Positions 31,992 through 41,441 of a DNA stretch of 64,000 nt are shown piece by piece; position 1 is the first letter of the stretch; every line of letters starts with the position of its first letter. The notes below the pieces were generated by a model that saw only the letters and a program-made list of their open reading frames with translations, did no database searches and was not told the DNA's origin. The stretch spans positions 310,001 through 374,000 of the forward strand of contig NZ_LT717700.1 of assembly GCF_900157385.1 (NCBI RefSeq), in the 5' to 3' direction. The DNA comes from Mycobacterium terramassiliense (lineage in GTDB: Bacteria; Actinomycetota; Actinomycetes; Mycobacteriales; Mycobacteriaceae). Both the position numbers and the translations under genes were made by a program.

Positions 31992-34732
31992 GGGGGGGCC
32001 GCGCCGGGCTCGGTGGGCTGGATTCCGGTCGCCGTCGCGCCCGCGCCGGGCCCGAACAGCCCGTTGAGGGCGTCGCTCACGGTGGGGCCGTAGCCGATCT
32101 TGTCGTTGTACATCATCGCCACCCGGATCAGCCGCGGGTAGGACGACGCGGCGTCGCTGGCCCCCGGCGAGGCGTAGACGGGTTCGACGTAGAGCAGGCC
32201 GCCCTGGCCCACCGGCAGGGTGAGCAGGTTGCCCCACCGGATCCGGTTCTGGTTGTCACGCCCGATCACGCCGAGGTCCTGGGATACCGCCGGGTCGGTG
32301 GTGATGGCGTTGTTGGCCAGCTTCGGGCCGTTGACCTGACCCGGGATGGTGAGCACGGTGATCCTGCCGTACGTCGCCGGGTCCGAGCTGGCGCTGATGT
32401 AGGCCGCCAGGTAGTCGCGCTTGAACCTGTTCATCGCACTGATCAACTGGTATGAGGCCGAATTATCGTTCTTCGCAATGTTTTTCGCGACGATGTAATA
32501 GGGCGGCTGATAGCTGCTGGCGGTGGGGTTAGGGTCGAGCGGCACGTCCCAGAAATCGGAGGTGGAGAAGAACGTCACCGGGTCGTTGACGTGGTACTTG
32601 GCCAGCAGCATCCGCTGCACCTTGAACAGGTCCTCGGGGTAACGCAGGTGCTCGGCGAGCTCGGGGGTGATGTCGCTCTTGGGCTTGACGGTGCCGGGGA
32701 ACACCTGCATCCACGCCTTCAGCACCGGATCCTGTTCGTCCTGCTGATACAGCGTGACGGTCCCGTCGTAGGCATCCACGGTGGCCTTCACCGAGTTACG
32801 GATGTAGGACACCTTCTTGTCGGGCGCCAGCCGGTTGAACGCCACCTCGGTGGAGTCGGCGGTGGCCGATTCCAGGGACGTCAACTCCGAGTACGGGTAG
32901 TTGTCCAAAGTGGTGTAGCCGTCGATGATCCACACCAGCCGCTTGTTGACGATCGCCGGGTACACGGCGCTGTCGGTCGTCAGCCACGGCGCCCCCGCCT
33001 CCCCCCGCCGCGCCGGATCGCGGTTGAACAGGATCTTGCTGTTGGAGCCGATCACGTTGGAGAACAAGAAGTTTCGCTCGGCGAACTTGGCGGCGAACAC
33101 GCTGCGCGACAACCAGTCGCCGACCGGCACGCCCCCGAGCCCGGTGTAGGTGTAGTTCTTGGTTTCGGTGCTGGTCTCGTAGTCGTATTCGCGGTCGGTG
33201 CCGTTGCGCCCGACGATCGCGTAGTCGGCGGAGGTATTGGAGATGACCGGTCCGTAGTAGATGCGCGGCTGGTCCAGCGGCGCCGGCCCGTCGGACACGA
33301 TGCTGCCGTTGGCGCCGACGACGTTGGCCAGGAATTCGGGATAGCCGCCGTTTTGGTTGGGGTCGTTGGCGATTCCGCGCACCGTGTTGGCCGGCGAGGC
33401 GATGAAGCCGTTCCCGTGGGTGTAGACGGTGTGGCGGTTGATCCAGTCCCGCTGGTTGTCGATCAGCCGGTCGGGGTTGAGTTCCCGGGCGGCCACGACA
33501 TAGTCACGCAGCGCCCCGTTGCGGTCGAGGTAGCGGTCGATGGAGAGCTGGTCCGGGAAGTAGTAGAAGTTCTTGCCCTGCTGGAACTGGGTGAACGCCG
33601 GGCTGACGATCGTGGGATCCAGCAGCCGGATGTTGGAGGTGGTTGCCCGGTCGGCCGCGACCTGCTGCGCCGTGGCCTGCCCGTCGCCGGTGTAGTTGCG
33701 GTAGCTGACCTGGTCGGACGTCAGGCCGTAGGCCTGACGCGTCGCGGCGATGCTGCGGCTGATGTACTCGCTCTCCTTTTGTGCCGCATTGGGTCTGACG
33801 CTGATCTGCTCGACGATCAGCGGCCACCCGGCGCCCACGATCAACGACGACAGCAGCAACAGCACCAGCCCGATCGCCGGAATCCGCAAGTCGCGCAGGG
33901 TGATTGCGGAGAACACCGCGGCAGCGCAGATCACCGCGATCGCCATCAGGATCAGCTTCGCCGGCAGCACCGCGTTGATGTCGGTGTAGCCCGCACCGGT
34001 GAACGGCTTGCCGCCGCGGGTGTGCGACAGCAGCTCGTAGCGGTCCAGCCAATAGGCGAGGGCCTTGAGCAGCACCAGCAGCCCGACCAGGGTCACCAGC
34101 TGGATCCGCGCCGAGCGGCTCAGCGCCCCGGTGCGACCGGACAGCCGGATGCCGCCAAAGATGTAGTGCGACAGCACGTTCGCCAGCAAGGCCAGGAACA
34201 CCGCGACGAACATGTAGCTGAGCAGGAGCCGGTAGAACGGCAGCTCGAACGCGTAGAAGCCGAGATCCTTGCCGAACTGCGGATCCCTGATGCCGAAGTT
34301 CCCGCCATGCAGGAAGAGCTGCACCCGCACCCAGTAGCTCTGCGCGATGATGCCGGCCAGCAGTCCCACGGCCACCGGGACACCGATGCCCACCACCCGC
34401 AGCCGCGCAACCACGACGGCGCGGTAGCGCGCCACGGGATCGTTGTTGTTGCTCGGCACGAACACGGGCCGGGTGCGGTAGGCCACGGCGAGCCCGGCGA
34501 ACACGATGCCGCCGACCAGCAGGCCGGCGACCAGAAAGACCACGATGCGGGTGACCAGCACGGTGGTGAACACCGAGCGGTAGCCGAGCTCACCGAACCA
34601 CAGCCAGTCGACGTAGGCGTCGATCAGCCGCGGGCCGGCGAGCAGCAAAACGATCACACCCAGTGCGATCAGGATCAGAATCCGGCTGCGCCGAGTCAGC
34701 TTCGGCATCCGTGCGGTGGGCCGCATCCCCAC
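31910..34732 (-). CDS. UPF0182 large membrane protein (Rv3193c-like), frameshifted near its end
   Basis: The readable frame gives 940 residues. The N-terminus ([20 protein letters not shown]) begins a region of about seven transmembrane helices up to residue 300. A large extracytoplasmic domain follows, with [37 protein letters not shown] and [17 protein letters not shown]. Function of UPF0182 is unknown. The last part reads [16 protein letters not shown], which is unlike the family, because a C7 run (31992-31998) shifts the frame. The expected tail continues in another frame to 31758. Either the run lacks a base in the assembly, or the gene is truncated, or a -1 slip at CCCCCCC restores it. 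The start is GTG 34732. Confidence 0.88.
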   Translation of the reverse strand: MGMRPTARMPKLTRRSRILILIALGVIVLLLAGPRLIDAYVDWLWFGELGYRSVFTTVLVTRIVVFLVAGLLVGGIVFAGLAVAYRTRPVFVPSNNNDPVARYRAVVVARLRVVGIGVPVAVGLLAGIIAQSYWVRVQLFLHGGNFGIRDPQFGKDLGFYAFELPFYRLLLSYMFVAVFLALLANVLSHYIFGGIRLSGRTGALSRSARIQLVTLVGLLVLLKALAYWLDRYELLSHTRGGKPFTGAGYTDINAVLPAKLILMAIAVICAAAVFSAITLRDLRIPAIGLVLLLLSSLIVGAGWPLIVEQISVRPNAAQKESEYISRSIAATRQAYGLTSDQVSYRNYTGDGQATAQQVAADRATTSNIRLLDPTIVSPAFTQFQQGKNFYYFPDQLSIDRYLDRNGALRDYVVAARELNPDRLIDNQRDWINRHTVYTHGNGFIASPANTVRGIANDPNQNGGYPEFLANVVGANGSIVSDGPAPLDQPRIYYGPVISNTSADYAIVGRNGTDREYDYETSTETKNYTYTGLGGVPVGDWLSRSVFAAKFAERNFLFSNVIGSNSKILFNRDPARRGEAGAPWLTTDSAVYPAIVNKRLVWIIDGYTTLDNYPYSELTSLESATADSTEVAFNRLAPDKKVSYIRNSVKATVDAYDGTVTLYQQDEQDPVLKAWMQVFPGTVKPKSDITPELAEHLRYPEDLFKVQRMLLAKYHVNDPVTFFSTSDFWDVPLDPNPTASSYQPPYYIVAKNIAKNDNSASYQLISAMNRFKRDYLAAYISASSDPATYGRITVLTIPGQVNGPKLANNAITTDPAVSQDLGVIGRDNQNRIRWGNLLTLPVGQGGLLYVEPVYASPGASDAASSYPRLIRVAMMYNDKIGYGPTVSDALNGLFGPGAGATATGIQPTEPGAAPPAPAPHRLPPRLRGRRRPRFLRRRTAR

Positions 34733-34824
34733 TGGCTACGCTCCCTGATCGTTATGGCTGGGCTCTGAAATTCCGGGATTTCTAGCTCACAACTGTACGC
34801 ATCTCGCGCGGCCGCCCGGCCGGG

Positions 34825-35847
34825 CTAGCAACCGGGCGGCTGACCCCCCGACGTGATCGCGTGCAACGCATCCACCGCCTGGGTGAGGGTCTCCACCTTC
34901 ACCAAGCGCAAGCCGGACGGATTGTCCGAGCTCGCCTCGTAGCAATTCTTGGCGGGCACCAGAAACACCGTGGCCCCGGCCGCGTGCGCGGCGACCATCT
35001 TGTGGGTGATGCCGCCGATCTGGCCCACCTTGCCGTCGATGGAGATGGTCCCGGTGCCCGCGATGAACTTGGAACCGGCCAAGTCGCCGGTGGTGAGCTT
35101 GTCGACGACCGCGAGGCTGAACATCAGCCCGGCCGACGGGCCGCCCACGTTGGCGAGGTTGAAGTCGACGGTGAACGGCGCCCAGGGCGCGTCGAGCACC
35201 GCCACGCCCATGAAGCCGTAGTCGCGGTCCTTGTTCGTTCCCAGCGTAATTTGCGCAACCCCGGCCGGCTCGTTCTTGCGGCGGTAGTCGATGGTCAAAA
35301 CCTGGCCGGGCTTGGTGTTTTTCAGATATCCGGTGAACTGCTCGACGGTGGCCACCGGCGTGCCGTTGACCGCGTCGATGGCATCACCGGACTTCAGCTT
35401 GCCCGCCGACGGCCCGGGGTCGGTGACCGTCGCGACGGTCACCGCAGCCGGGTACTTGAGGTACCCCAGGGCGGCGTACTCGGCGCTGTCCTCCGACTGC
35501 TTGAAGTCGGCGTTGTTGGCCTTGTCGACCTCGTCCCGCGACTTGCCCGGCGGGTAGACGAGATCGCGGGGCACCAGCTGTTCCTGTCCTGACAGCCACA
35601 GCGTCAGCGCTTCGCCCAGGCTCAGCTCGTCGCGCTGGGACACCGTCGTCATGTTGAGGTGTCCGGTCGTCGGGTGCGTCACGGTGCCCTCGATCGCGAC
35701 GACCTGCTTGCCGTCGACCTCACCGAGCGTGTCGAACGTCGGACCCGGCCCCAGCGACACGAACGGCACCGTCACCACCGCGAGCAGCACGCCGAAAACG
35801 ACGATCGGCACGAGTGCGACGAGCAAGGTCAGGATCCGCCTGTTCAC
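34825..35847 (-). CDS. PDZ and Lon-like secreted/membrane serine protease (Rv3194c-like)
   Basis: A 340-residue protein. Residues 6-30 are one transmembrane anchor, residues about 130-205 a PDZ domain (GPSAGKLKSGDAIDAVNG), and residues 210-335 a Lon-type proteolytic domain with the Ser-Lys dyad: S238 in NVGGPSAGLMFSL and K283 in QIGGITHKMVAAH. It is the YlbL-type stand-alone Lon domain without an ATPase, acting on the outer face of the membrane. The GTG at 35847 (VNRRILTLLVAL) is chosen over an upstream TTG. It lies upstream of the UPF0182 gene on the same strand, 92 bases apart, and divergent from the zincin-like gene. Confidence 0.88.
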   Translation of the reverse strand: MNRRILTLLVALVPIVVFGVLLAVVTVPFVSLGPGPTFDTLGEVDGKQVVAIEGTVTHPTTGHLNMTTVSQRDELSLGEALTLWLSGQEQLVPRDLVYPPGKSRDEVDKANNADFKQSEDSAEYAALGYLKYPAAVTVATVTDPGPSAGKLKSGDAIDAVNGTPVATVEQFTGYLKNTKPGQVLTIDYRRKNEPAGVAQITLGTNKDRDYGFMGVAVLDAPWAPFTVDFNLANVGGPSAGLMFSLAVVDKLTTGDLAGSKFIAGTGTISIDGKVGQIGGITHKMVAAHAAGATVFLVPAKNCYEASSDNPSGLRLVKVETLTQAVDALHAITSGGQPPGC

Positions 35848-35943
35848 GCCGCTTACCCTAACCAAACCCCGGCCGGCCCCGTTCAGCTACGAGCGTGACC
35901 CGAGATCGCGCGCCGCATTCCACCGGTGAGTACCGTTAGCGAT

Positions 35944-37317
35944 ATGCCTGACGTGCCTTTCGGCTTCTCCTCCGGCGAGGACCCGGAGCACGAGAAGCAC
36001 GGGAAGAAGGATCCCGATTCCGGCTCGGGGGCGTCCGACCCGTTGGGCGCCTTCGGCCTGAGCGGGGATTTCGGCATGGGCGACCTGGGCCAGATCTTCA
36101 CCCAGCTGGGCCAGATGTTCAGCAGCGCGGGCAGCGTCGCGACCGGGGGCAAGGCGTCGGGACCGGTCAACTACGAGCTGGCCCGGCGGGTGGCGTCCAG
36201 CTCGATCGGGTTCGTCGCACCCATCCCCGCATCGATGACCAAGGCGATCGCCGATGCGGTCCACCTCGCCGAGACCTGGCTGGACGGCGCCACGGCGCTG
36301 CCCGCGGGCACGTCGAAGGCGGTGGGCTGGAGCCCCACCGACTGGGTCGACAACACGCTTCAGACCTGGAAGCGGCTCTGCGATCCGATGGCCGAGCAGA
36401 TCGCCACGGTGTGGGCGTCGTCGTTGCCGGACGAGGCCAAGAGCATGGCGGGTCCGCTGTTGGCGATGATGTCGCAGATGGGCGGCATGGCCTTCGGCTC
36501 GCAGCTGGGCCAGGCGCTGGGCCGGCTGTCGCGTGAGGTGTTGACCTCGACCGACATCGGGCTGCCGCTCGGCCCCAAGGGGATCGCCGCGATACTGCCC
36601 GACGCGCTCGAATCGTTCGCCGCCGGACTCGAGCAGCCGCGCAGCGAGATCCTGACCTTCCTGGCCGCGCGCGAGGCCGCGCACCACCGGCTGTTCGGCC
36701 ACGTGCCGTGGCTGTCCAGTCAGTTGCTGGGGGCGGTCGAGGCCTACGCCCGGGGCATGAAGATCGACATGAGCGGGATCGAGGAGCTGGCGCGCGACTT
36801 CAATCCGGCGTCGCTGTCGGATCCGGCGGCCATCGAGAGCCTGCTCGGCCAGGGCGTTTTCGAGCCGAAGGCCACCCCGGAGCAGCAGCAGGCGCTGGAG
36901 CGGCTCGAGACCCTGCTGGCCTTGATCGAGGGCTGGGTGCAGGTGGTGGTCACGGCCGCCCTCGGCGATCGGATCCCGGGCACGGCCGCGCTGAGCGAGA
37001 CGCTGCGCCGGCGCCGGGCCAGCGGCGGCCCGGCCGAGCAGACGTTCGCGACGCTGGTCGGTCTCGAGCTGCGGCCGCGCAAGCTGCGGGAGGCCGCCGC
37101 GCTGTGGGAGCGGCTGACCGAGGCCGCCGGCGTCGACGCCCGCGATGCCGTCTGGCAGCACCCGGACCTGCTGCCCGGCGCGGAGGATCTCGACGAGCCG
37201 GCCGGGTTCATCGACCGCATCATCGGCGGGGACACCAGCGGCATCGACGAGGCCATCGCCAAATTGGAAGAAGGCCCCGGCGCCGATGAGCCGGGCGGCG
37301 GTGCCGGCGACAACTGA
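35944..37317 (+). CDS. Zincin-like metallopeptidase family protein (Rv3195-like)
   Basis: A 457-residue protein of the family I know as putative hydrolase/coenzyme F420 biosynthesis-associated (TIGR03624, DUF2342). It has PVNYELARRVASSSIGFVAP, MGGMAFGSQLGQALGRLSRE and ILTFLAAREAAHHRLFGHVPWL. The last looks like a zincin helix, with REAAHH in place of the classic HExxH, so catalysis is uncertain. The acidic, glycine-rich N-terminus (about 60 residues) is low complexity. The start ATG 35944 is followed by PDVPFGF; a GTG six codons earlier is in frame. It is divergent from the Lon-like protease across about 96 bases. Confidence 0.82.
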   Translation: MPDVPFGFSSGEDPEHEKHGKKDPDSGSGASDPLGAFGLSGDFGMGDLGQIFTQLGQMFSSAGSVATGGKASGPVNYELARRVASSSIGFVAPIPASMTKAIADAVHLAETWLDGATALPAGTSKAVGWSPTDWVDNTLQTWKRLCDPMAEQIATVWASSLPDEAKSMAGPLLAMMSQMGGMAFGSQLGQALGRLSREVLTSTDIGLPLGPKGIAAILPDALESFAAGLEQPRSEILTFLAAREAAHHRLFGHVPWLSSQLLGAVEAYARGMKIDMSGIEELARDFNPASLSDPAAIESLLGQGVFEPKATPEQQQALERLETLLALIEGWVQVVVTAALGDRIPGTAALSETLRRRRASGGPAEQTFATLVGLELRPRKLREAAALWERLTEAAGVDARDAVWQHPDLLPGAEDLDEPAGFIDRIIGGDTSGIDEAIAKLEEGPGADEPGGGAGDN

Positions 37318-37392
37318 TCGGGTCGCGGCCGTTTGCCGACGGTGCTACGTTGCAGGCCAATCGATCGTCGGACCGACTCTTTGCGAGCGAAC

Positions 37393-38136
37393 ATGATCAG
37401 GATCGCCACCGGGGTGCGCGCTGCCCTGGCGGTGGCTTGTATCGGTGTGGCCGGCGTTGCGTCGGTGTCGGCGTGCGGCCCGGCGCCACCGTCCCCGCGT
37501 GCGGGGATGCCACCGGCTACCTCCGCCAGCACGTACGGCAACCCGCCGGCGACGGCACGGACGAGTGCCGACGGCGTGTACGGCGACCCGGATGCGGCGG
37601 CCAGATACTGGGTGCAGCAGTCGCTGGAGGACACCTGTGGGCTGGCTTCCGTGGCCGATGTGGTCGGCGAGGTCACCGGCAACGCCCCGACGGAGAAGCA
37701 GATCATCAAGCTGGCCCAGAACACACCCTCGGTGATCCGCGACGGCCCGATCTACCTTCCCACCGGTGACCCGGGCCACGAAACCGACGCCGGCGGCATC
37801 GACATGGCCGACACGGTCGTGTTGCTCGAGCACTACGGCATCAAGTCGCGCATGGTCTACGACACCCAACCCGACCAGACGGGGCTGCCGGCGCTGGAGC
37901 AGTACCTCGGCGCCGGCCGCAAGGTCATCGCGTGGGTCAACGGCGGAACCATTTTGAACAGCGACGACCAGCGCACCACGCCCGATCACCTGCTCGTGGT
38001 CACCGGGGTCGACACCGACAACGAGACCGTCCACCTCAACGACCCCTACGCCGACCACGCCAACACGAAGGTCAGCATCAAACGTTTCATGACCGCCTGG
38101 AAGGTCGGGCAGAAATCGATCGTCGTGACCTCGTGA
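37393..38136 (+). CDS. Peptidase C39-like lipoprotein
   Basis: A 247-residue exported protein. Residues 1-28 are a lipoprotein signal with lipobox VSAC (C28). After a Pro/Ser/Thr-rich linker comes a C39-like domain with a complete catalytic set in order: C83 in LEDTCGLASVADVV, H200 in TTPDHLLVVTGVD and D218 in HLNDPYAD. C39_2 proteins are papain-like; some cleave peptides, others bind them. No ABC transporter is fused. ATG 37393 is chosen; the frame upstream lacks a ribosome site. It lies between the zincin-like gene and the E1-like gene, all on the plus strand. Confidence 0.8.
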   Translation: MIRIATGVRAALAVACIGVAGVASVSACGPAPPSPRAGMPPATSASTYGNPPATARTSADGVYGDPDAAARYWVQQSLEDTCGLASVADVVGEVTGNAPTEKQIIKLAQNTPSVIRDGPIYLPTGDPGHETDAGGIDMADTVVLLEHYGIKSRMVYDTQPDQTGLPALEQYLGAGRKVIAWVNGGTILNSDDQRTTPDHLLVVTGVDTDNETVHLNDPYADHANTKVSIKRFMTAWKVGQKSIVVTS

Positions 38137-38186
38137 CGGTGCGACGGCGGCGCTGTGGATAACTGAGCGCGGCGCGCGCCGTCGGC

Positions 38187-39074
38187 GTGGCACAGTCGCA
38201 ACCCATGGCCCAGGCCACGTCCAAGTCGGTGCTTTCGCTGTACGCGCTCGACCCGGCGATGCCGGTGCTGCTGCGGCCGGACGGCACCGTGCAGGTCGGC
38301 TGGGATCCGCGGCGCGCCGTGCTGGTCCGTCCGCCGCGCGGCCTGGCCGCGGCCGACGTCGCCGCCCTGCTGCGGTCCATGCGCTCGCCCACGCCCCTCT
38401 GCGAGTTGCGGCGGCACGCGGTCGGCCGCGGCTTGCGGGACGCCCAGGGCCTGGCCAACCTCGTCGCGCAACTGGTCGGCGCCGGCGTGGCGACCGAATG
38501 CCGGCGGCCCCGCGGGCGGGCGGCGTCGATCCGGATCCACGGCCGGGGCCCGCTGTCCGAGCTGCTCGTGGAGGCGCTGCGCTGTTCGGGGGCCCGCATC
38601 GCGCACAGCAGCCAGCCGCACGCCGCCGTGTCGCCCGACGCGGTGGACCTGGTGGTGCTGTCCGATTACCTGGTCGCCGACCCGCGCATGGTGCGCGACC
38701 TGCACGGCCGGGGCGTGCCGCACCTCCCGGTCCGGGTGCGCGACGGCACCGGCCTGGTCGGCCCGCTGGTCATCCCCGGCGTGACCAGCTGCCTGGGCTG
38801 CGCCGACCTGCACCGCAGCGACCGCGACGCCTCGTGGCCGGCGATCGCCGCCCAGCTGCGCGACACCGTCGGGGTGGCCGACCGGGCCACGCTGCTCGCG
38901 ACGGCGGCGCTGGCGCTCAGCCAGGTGAACCGGGTGATCGCGGCGGTGCGCGGGCAGCAGCCCGTGCCCGATCCCGCGCCGCCGCCGGCGCTGAACGCCA
39001 CGCTGGAGTTCGACCTCAACGCGGGCTCGATCGTCGCGCGCCAATGGACGAAGCACCCGCTGTGCCCGTGCTGA
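38187..39074 (+). CDS. Cyclodehydratase-like E1/ThiF-type protein (TOMM family, orphan)
   Basis: A 295-residue protein of the group annotated as bacteriocin (TOMM) cyclodehydratase C-domain or leader-binding protein. The N-terminal part (YALDPAMPVLLRPDGTVQVGWDP, VLVRPPRGLAAADVAALL) is the winged RiPP-recognition-like module. The middle reads SIRIHGRGPLSELLVEAL and VDLVVLSDYLVADPRMV like a Rossmann E1 core without an obvious ATP site. Zinc ligands are C202 and C205 (TSCLGCADLHR) and C293 and C295 (HPLCPC). No YcaO or precursor gene is nearby, so it is an orphan. The GTG at 38187 or the ATG at 38205 starts it. Confidence 0.75.
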   Translation: MAQSQPMAQATSKSVLSLYALDPAMPVLLRPDGTVQVGWDPRRAVLVRPPRGLAAADVAALLRSMRSPTPLCELRRHAVGRGLRDAQGLANLVAQLVGAGVATECRRPRGRAASIRIHGRGPLSELLVEALRCSGARIAHSSQPHAAVSPDAVDLVVLSDYLVADPRMVRDLHGRGVPHLPVRVRDGTGLVGPLVIPGVTSCLGCADLHRSDRDASWPAIAAQLRDTVGVADRATLLATAALALSQVNRVIAAVRGQQPVPDPAPPPALNATLEFDLNAGSIVARQWTKHPLCPC

Positions 39075-39083
39075 GCCCCGGCG

Positions 39084-39257
39084 CTACCCGAGCCGTCCCT
39101 GTTCCGGGACGCACGTCGAGACCGACGCGTACGCCTTGGCGAGTTCCTCCAATATCTCCGCGGTCAGGGTGCCGTCCTTGCGGTTCTTGTCCAGCGTTTC
39201 GATGATCGCCCTGAACAGGGCTTCGGCGGTGTCGTGCTGCGCTTGCTTTGCTGCCAT
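39084..39257 (-). CDS. Small conserved-type helical protein
   Basis: A 57-residue protein, MAAKQAQHDTAEALFRAI, then ETLDKNRKDGTLTAEILEEL and AKAYASVSTCVPEQG. It is soluble and probably helical. AGGAGAAAG before the ATG at 39257 gives a good ribosome site, better than for the upstream in-frame start. I do not recognise a function. It converges with the E1-like gene and is divergent from the ABC1-kinase gene with 101 bases between. Confidence 0.65.
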   Translation of the reverse strand: MAAKQAQHDTAEALFRAIIETLDKNRKDGTLTAEILEELAKAYASVSTCVPEQGRLG

Positions 39258-39358
39258 GGCTTTCTCCTGTACCACCCTCGCGAACCGTGTTTCATGCCAG
39301 GGACAACCTATGGCCGGATCGACCGCGCGGTGCGCCGAGCGTCATGGATGATGGATGT

Positions 39359-40687
39359 GTGTCAGACATCAAACGCGGCCGTGCTGCGCGAAACGCGAAG
39401 CTGGCCAGCATTCCCGTCGGCTTCGCCGGTCGGGCGGCGCTCGGCTTCGGCAAACGGTTGACGGGCAAGTCGCGCGACGAAGTCCAGGCCGAGATGCTGG
39501 AGAAGGCCGCCAACCAGTTGTTCACCGTGCTCGGTGAGCTCAAGGGCGGGGCGATGAAGGTCGGCCAGGCACTGTCGGTGATGGAGGCCGCCATCCCCGA
39601 GGACTACGGCGAGCCCTACCGCGAGGCGTTGACCAAGCTGCAGAAGGACGCCCCGCCGCTGCCCGCGGCCAAGGTGCACCGCGTGCTCGACGCCCAGCTG
39701 GGCACCAAGTGGCGGGAGCGGTTCAGCTCGTTCGACGACACCCCGGTGGCCTCGGCCAGCATCGGCCAGGTGCACAAGGCGGTGTGGGCCGACGGCCGCG
39801 AGGTGGCCGTGAAGATCCAGTACCCGGGCGCCGACGAGGCGCTGCGCGCCGACCTCAAGACCATGCAGCGCATGGTCGGCGTGCTCAAGCAGCTCTCGCC
39901 GGGCGCCGACGTCCAGGGCGTGGTCGACGAATTGGTTCAGCGCACCGAGATGGAACTGGACTACCGGCTGGAGGCCGACAACCAGCGCAAGTTCGCCAAG
40001 GCGTATCACGACAGCCCGCACTTCCTGGTGCCCCACGTCGTGGCCAGCGCGCCCAAGGTGGTGGTCCAGGAGTGGATCGAGGGGATCCACATGGCGGAGA
40101 TCATCCGCAACGGAACCACCGAGCAGCGCGACCTGATCGGCACCCGCCTGCTCGAGCTCACCTTCGACGCGCCCCGCCGGCTGGAAATGCTGCACGGCGA
40201 CGCCCACCCGGGGAACTTCATGCTGATGCCCGACGGGCGGATGGGCGTCATCGACTTCGGTGCCGTCGCGCCGCTGCCCGGCGGCTATCCCGTCGAGCTG
40301 GGCATGACGATCCGGTTGGCCCGCGACAAGAACTACGACCTGCTGTTGCCGACGATGGAGAAGGTCGGCTTCATCCAGAAGGGCCAGCAGGTCTCGGTGC
40401 GCGACATCGACGAGATGCTGCGCCAGTACGTCGAGCCCATCGAGGTCGACGTCTTCCACTACACCCGCAAGTGGCTGCAGAAGATGACCGTGGTGCAGAT
40501 CGACCGCTCGGTCTCGCAGATCAAGACGGCCCGGCAGATGGACCTGCCGCCCAAGCTGGCGATACCGATGCGCGTCATCGCTTCGGTGGCCGCGATCCTG
40601 TGCCAGCTGGACGCGCACGTGCCGATCAAGGCGCTGTCGGAGGAACTGATCCCCGGCTTCGCCGAGCCCGACACCGCCGCCGTCTAG
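39359..40687 (+). CDS. ABC1/UbiB-family atypical kinase (Rv3197-like)
   Basis: A 442-residue kinase-like protein of the ABC1/ADCK/UbiB family. The family-specific KxGQ motif is in GELKGGAMKVGQALSVME. The ATP-lysine strand is GREVAVKIQYPG, the catalytic loop LHGDAHPGNFMLMPDG, and the metal-binding turn MGVIDFGAVAPL. UbiB-type proteins support quinone or lipid metabolism by ATPase activity. The GTG at 39359 (VSDIKRGRAARNAKLAS) is chosen because the M. tuberculosis protein, as I recall it, starts there. It sits next to whiB7 in M. tuberculosis as here, and a link to macrolide tolerance has been proposed from that position. Confidence 0.9.
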   Translation: MSDIKRGRAARNAKLASIPVGFAGRAALGFGKRLTGKSRDEVQAEMLEKAANQLFTVLGELKGGAMKVGQALSVMEAAIPEDYGEPYREALTKLQKDAPPLPAAKVHRVLDAQLGTKWRERFSSFDDTPVASASIGQVHKAVWADGREVAVKIQYPGADEALRADLKTMQRMVGVLKQLSPGADVQGVVDELVQRTEMELDYRLEADNQRKFAKAYHDSPHFLVPHVVASAPKVVVQEWIEGIHMAEIIRNGTTEQRDLIGTRLLELTFDAPRRLEMLHGDAHPGNFMLMPDGRMGVIDFGAVAPLPGGYPVELGMTIRLARDKNYDLLLPTMEKVGFIQKGQQVSVRDIDEMLRQYVEPIEVDVFHYTRKWLQKMTVVQIDRSVSQIKTARQMDLPPKLAIPMRVIASVAAILCQLDAHVPIKALSEELIPGFAEPDTAAV

Positions 40688-40763
40688 GCGGCTCTGGCGC
40701 CGCGAGGCGGCTCTGGCGCCGTCTAGGCGGCTCTGTCGCTGCGAGGCGGCTCTGGCGCCGCGA
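40687..40763. repeat. 19-20-bp tandem repeat, four copies
   Basis: Units GGCGGCTCTGGCGCCGCGA at 40687-40705, GGCGGCTCTGGCGCCGTCTA at 40706-40725, GGCGGCTCTGTCGCTGCGA at 40726-40744, and GGCGGCTCTGGCGCCGCGA at 40745-40763. The array begins at the last base of the ABC1-kinase stop codon and may vary in copy number between strains. Confidence 0.85.
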
Positions 40764-40833
40764 GGGTGCAACTACCGACGGTCGCTCTCGGGAAACGCGT
40801 CGGCAGTTGCACTTTCGCGGTGGAGTGTTCTTT

Positions 40834-41103
40834 CTAGGCGGCGACGACGTCCTTGCGGGGGCGCCCACGCGGGCGCTTGCGGGTCACGATCGAGCCGCGC
40901 TCGAAAATTTCGCCGCCCCACACGCCCCACGGCTCGGCCCGTTCCAGCGCCGCGGCCAGGCACTGCCGGCGCACCGGGCAGGCCGCGCACAGCGTCTTGG
41001 CGCGCTCGAGGTCGGCCGGGGCCTCGGCGAACCACAGGTCGGGATCGTCGACGTGACAAGGCAACTCCAGCGGCGTCGGTCTTCGGACGGGCAATGCCGA
41101 CAT
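40834..41103 (-). CDS. whiB7: WhiB7 antibiotic-resistance transcription factor
   Basis: An 89-residue WhiB protein. The four iron-sulfur ligands are C16, C39, C42 and C48 (LCAACPVRRQC). The sigma-factor-contacting motif EPWGVWGGE is at 57-65, and the C-terminal AT-hook RGRPRK at 79-84, which among WhiB proteins is specific to WhiB7. WhiB7 joins the primary sigma factor at promoters with an AT-rich element just before -35 and switches on resistance genes when ribosomes are inhibited. The 330-base leader upstream holds a readable promoter, a leader ORF and a terminator hairpin. Neighbours uvrD2 and the ABC1 kinase match M. tuberculosis. Confidence 0.96.
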   Translation of the reverse strand: MSALPVRRPTPLELPCHVDDPDLWFAEAPADLERAKTLCAACPVRRQCLAAALERAEPWGVWGGEIFERGSIVTRKRPRGRPRKDVVAA

Positions 41104-41184
41104 GTCCTGCTCACCTGCTTCCTGGTCGGGTGGTTGTCCTTCGTGATCCGGACCAGGTTGGGCGGCGCTCGACCCAAATAACTG

Positions 41185-41220
41185 TGGCCACGGATCCTGC
41201 TGACTTCGGGTCCGTGGCCA
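41185..41220 (-). terminator. Attenuator hairpin in whiB7 leader
   Basis: TGGCCACGGA and TCCGTGGCCA form a perfect 10-bp stem with a 16-base loop. On the minus strand CAGTTATTT follows. It lies 18 bases after the leader-ORF stop and about 80 bases before whiB7, the place expected for conditional termination. Confidence 0.7.
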
Positions 41221-41237
41221 TCTTCAAGGGGGGCTAG

Positions 41238-41399
41238 CTAGGTATGGCCCCAATCCACGGACGCGTCGGTCGCGGCGGCGATACGGTGCTTGACCGCTGC
41301 CGCCGGCGCGGCGGCGTGGGCGGCACGGGAGGTAGCCTCGGACCGGCCTTCAGCGAGCACCGCGGCCGCCACGCCTACACCGAACGCGTTGGTGATCAT
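41238..41399 (-). CDS. Leader ORF (uORF) of whiB7
   Basis: A 53-codon ORF reading MITNAFGVGVAAAVLAEGRS and ending DWGHT, with GAGAGGAGGG just before its ATG. It lies between the whiB7 promoter (41442-41479) and the terminator hairpin (41185-41220). In mycobacteria a translated leader ORF is known to couple ribosome stalling by antibiotics to read-through into whiB7. Position and ribosome site fit that role; the peptide itself probably matters little. The composition is Ala-rich and it has no recognisable domain. Confidence 0.65.
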   Translation of the reverse strand: MITNAFGVGVAAAVLAEGRSEATSRAAHAAAPAAAVKHRIAAATDASVDWGHT

Positions 41400-41441
41400 C
41401 GTGGCGACCCTCCTCTCAGCTGGCAGCAATGTGCGGTTTCG

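Noticed and set aside
40687..40763. Possible CRISPR array
   Set aside because: Units of 19-20 bp follow each other without spacers; it is a simple tandem repeat.
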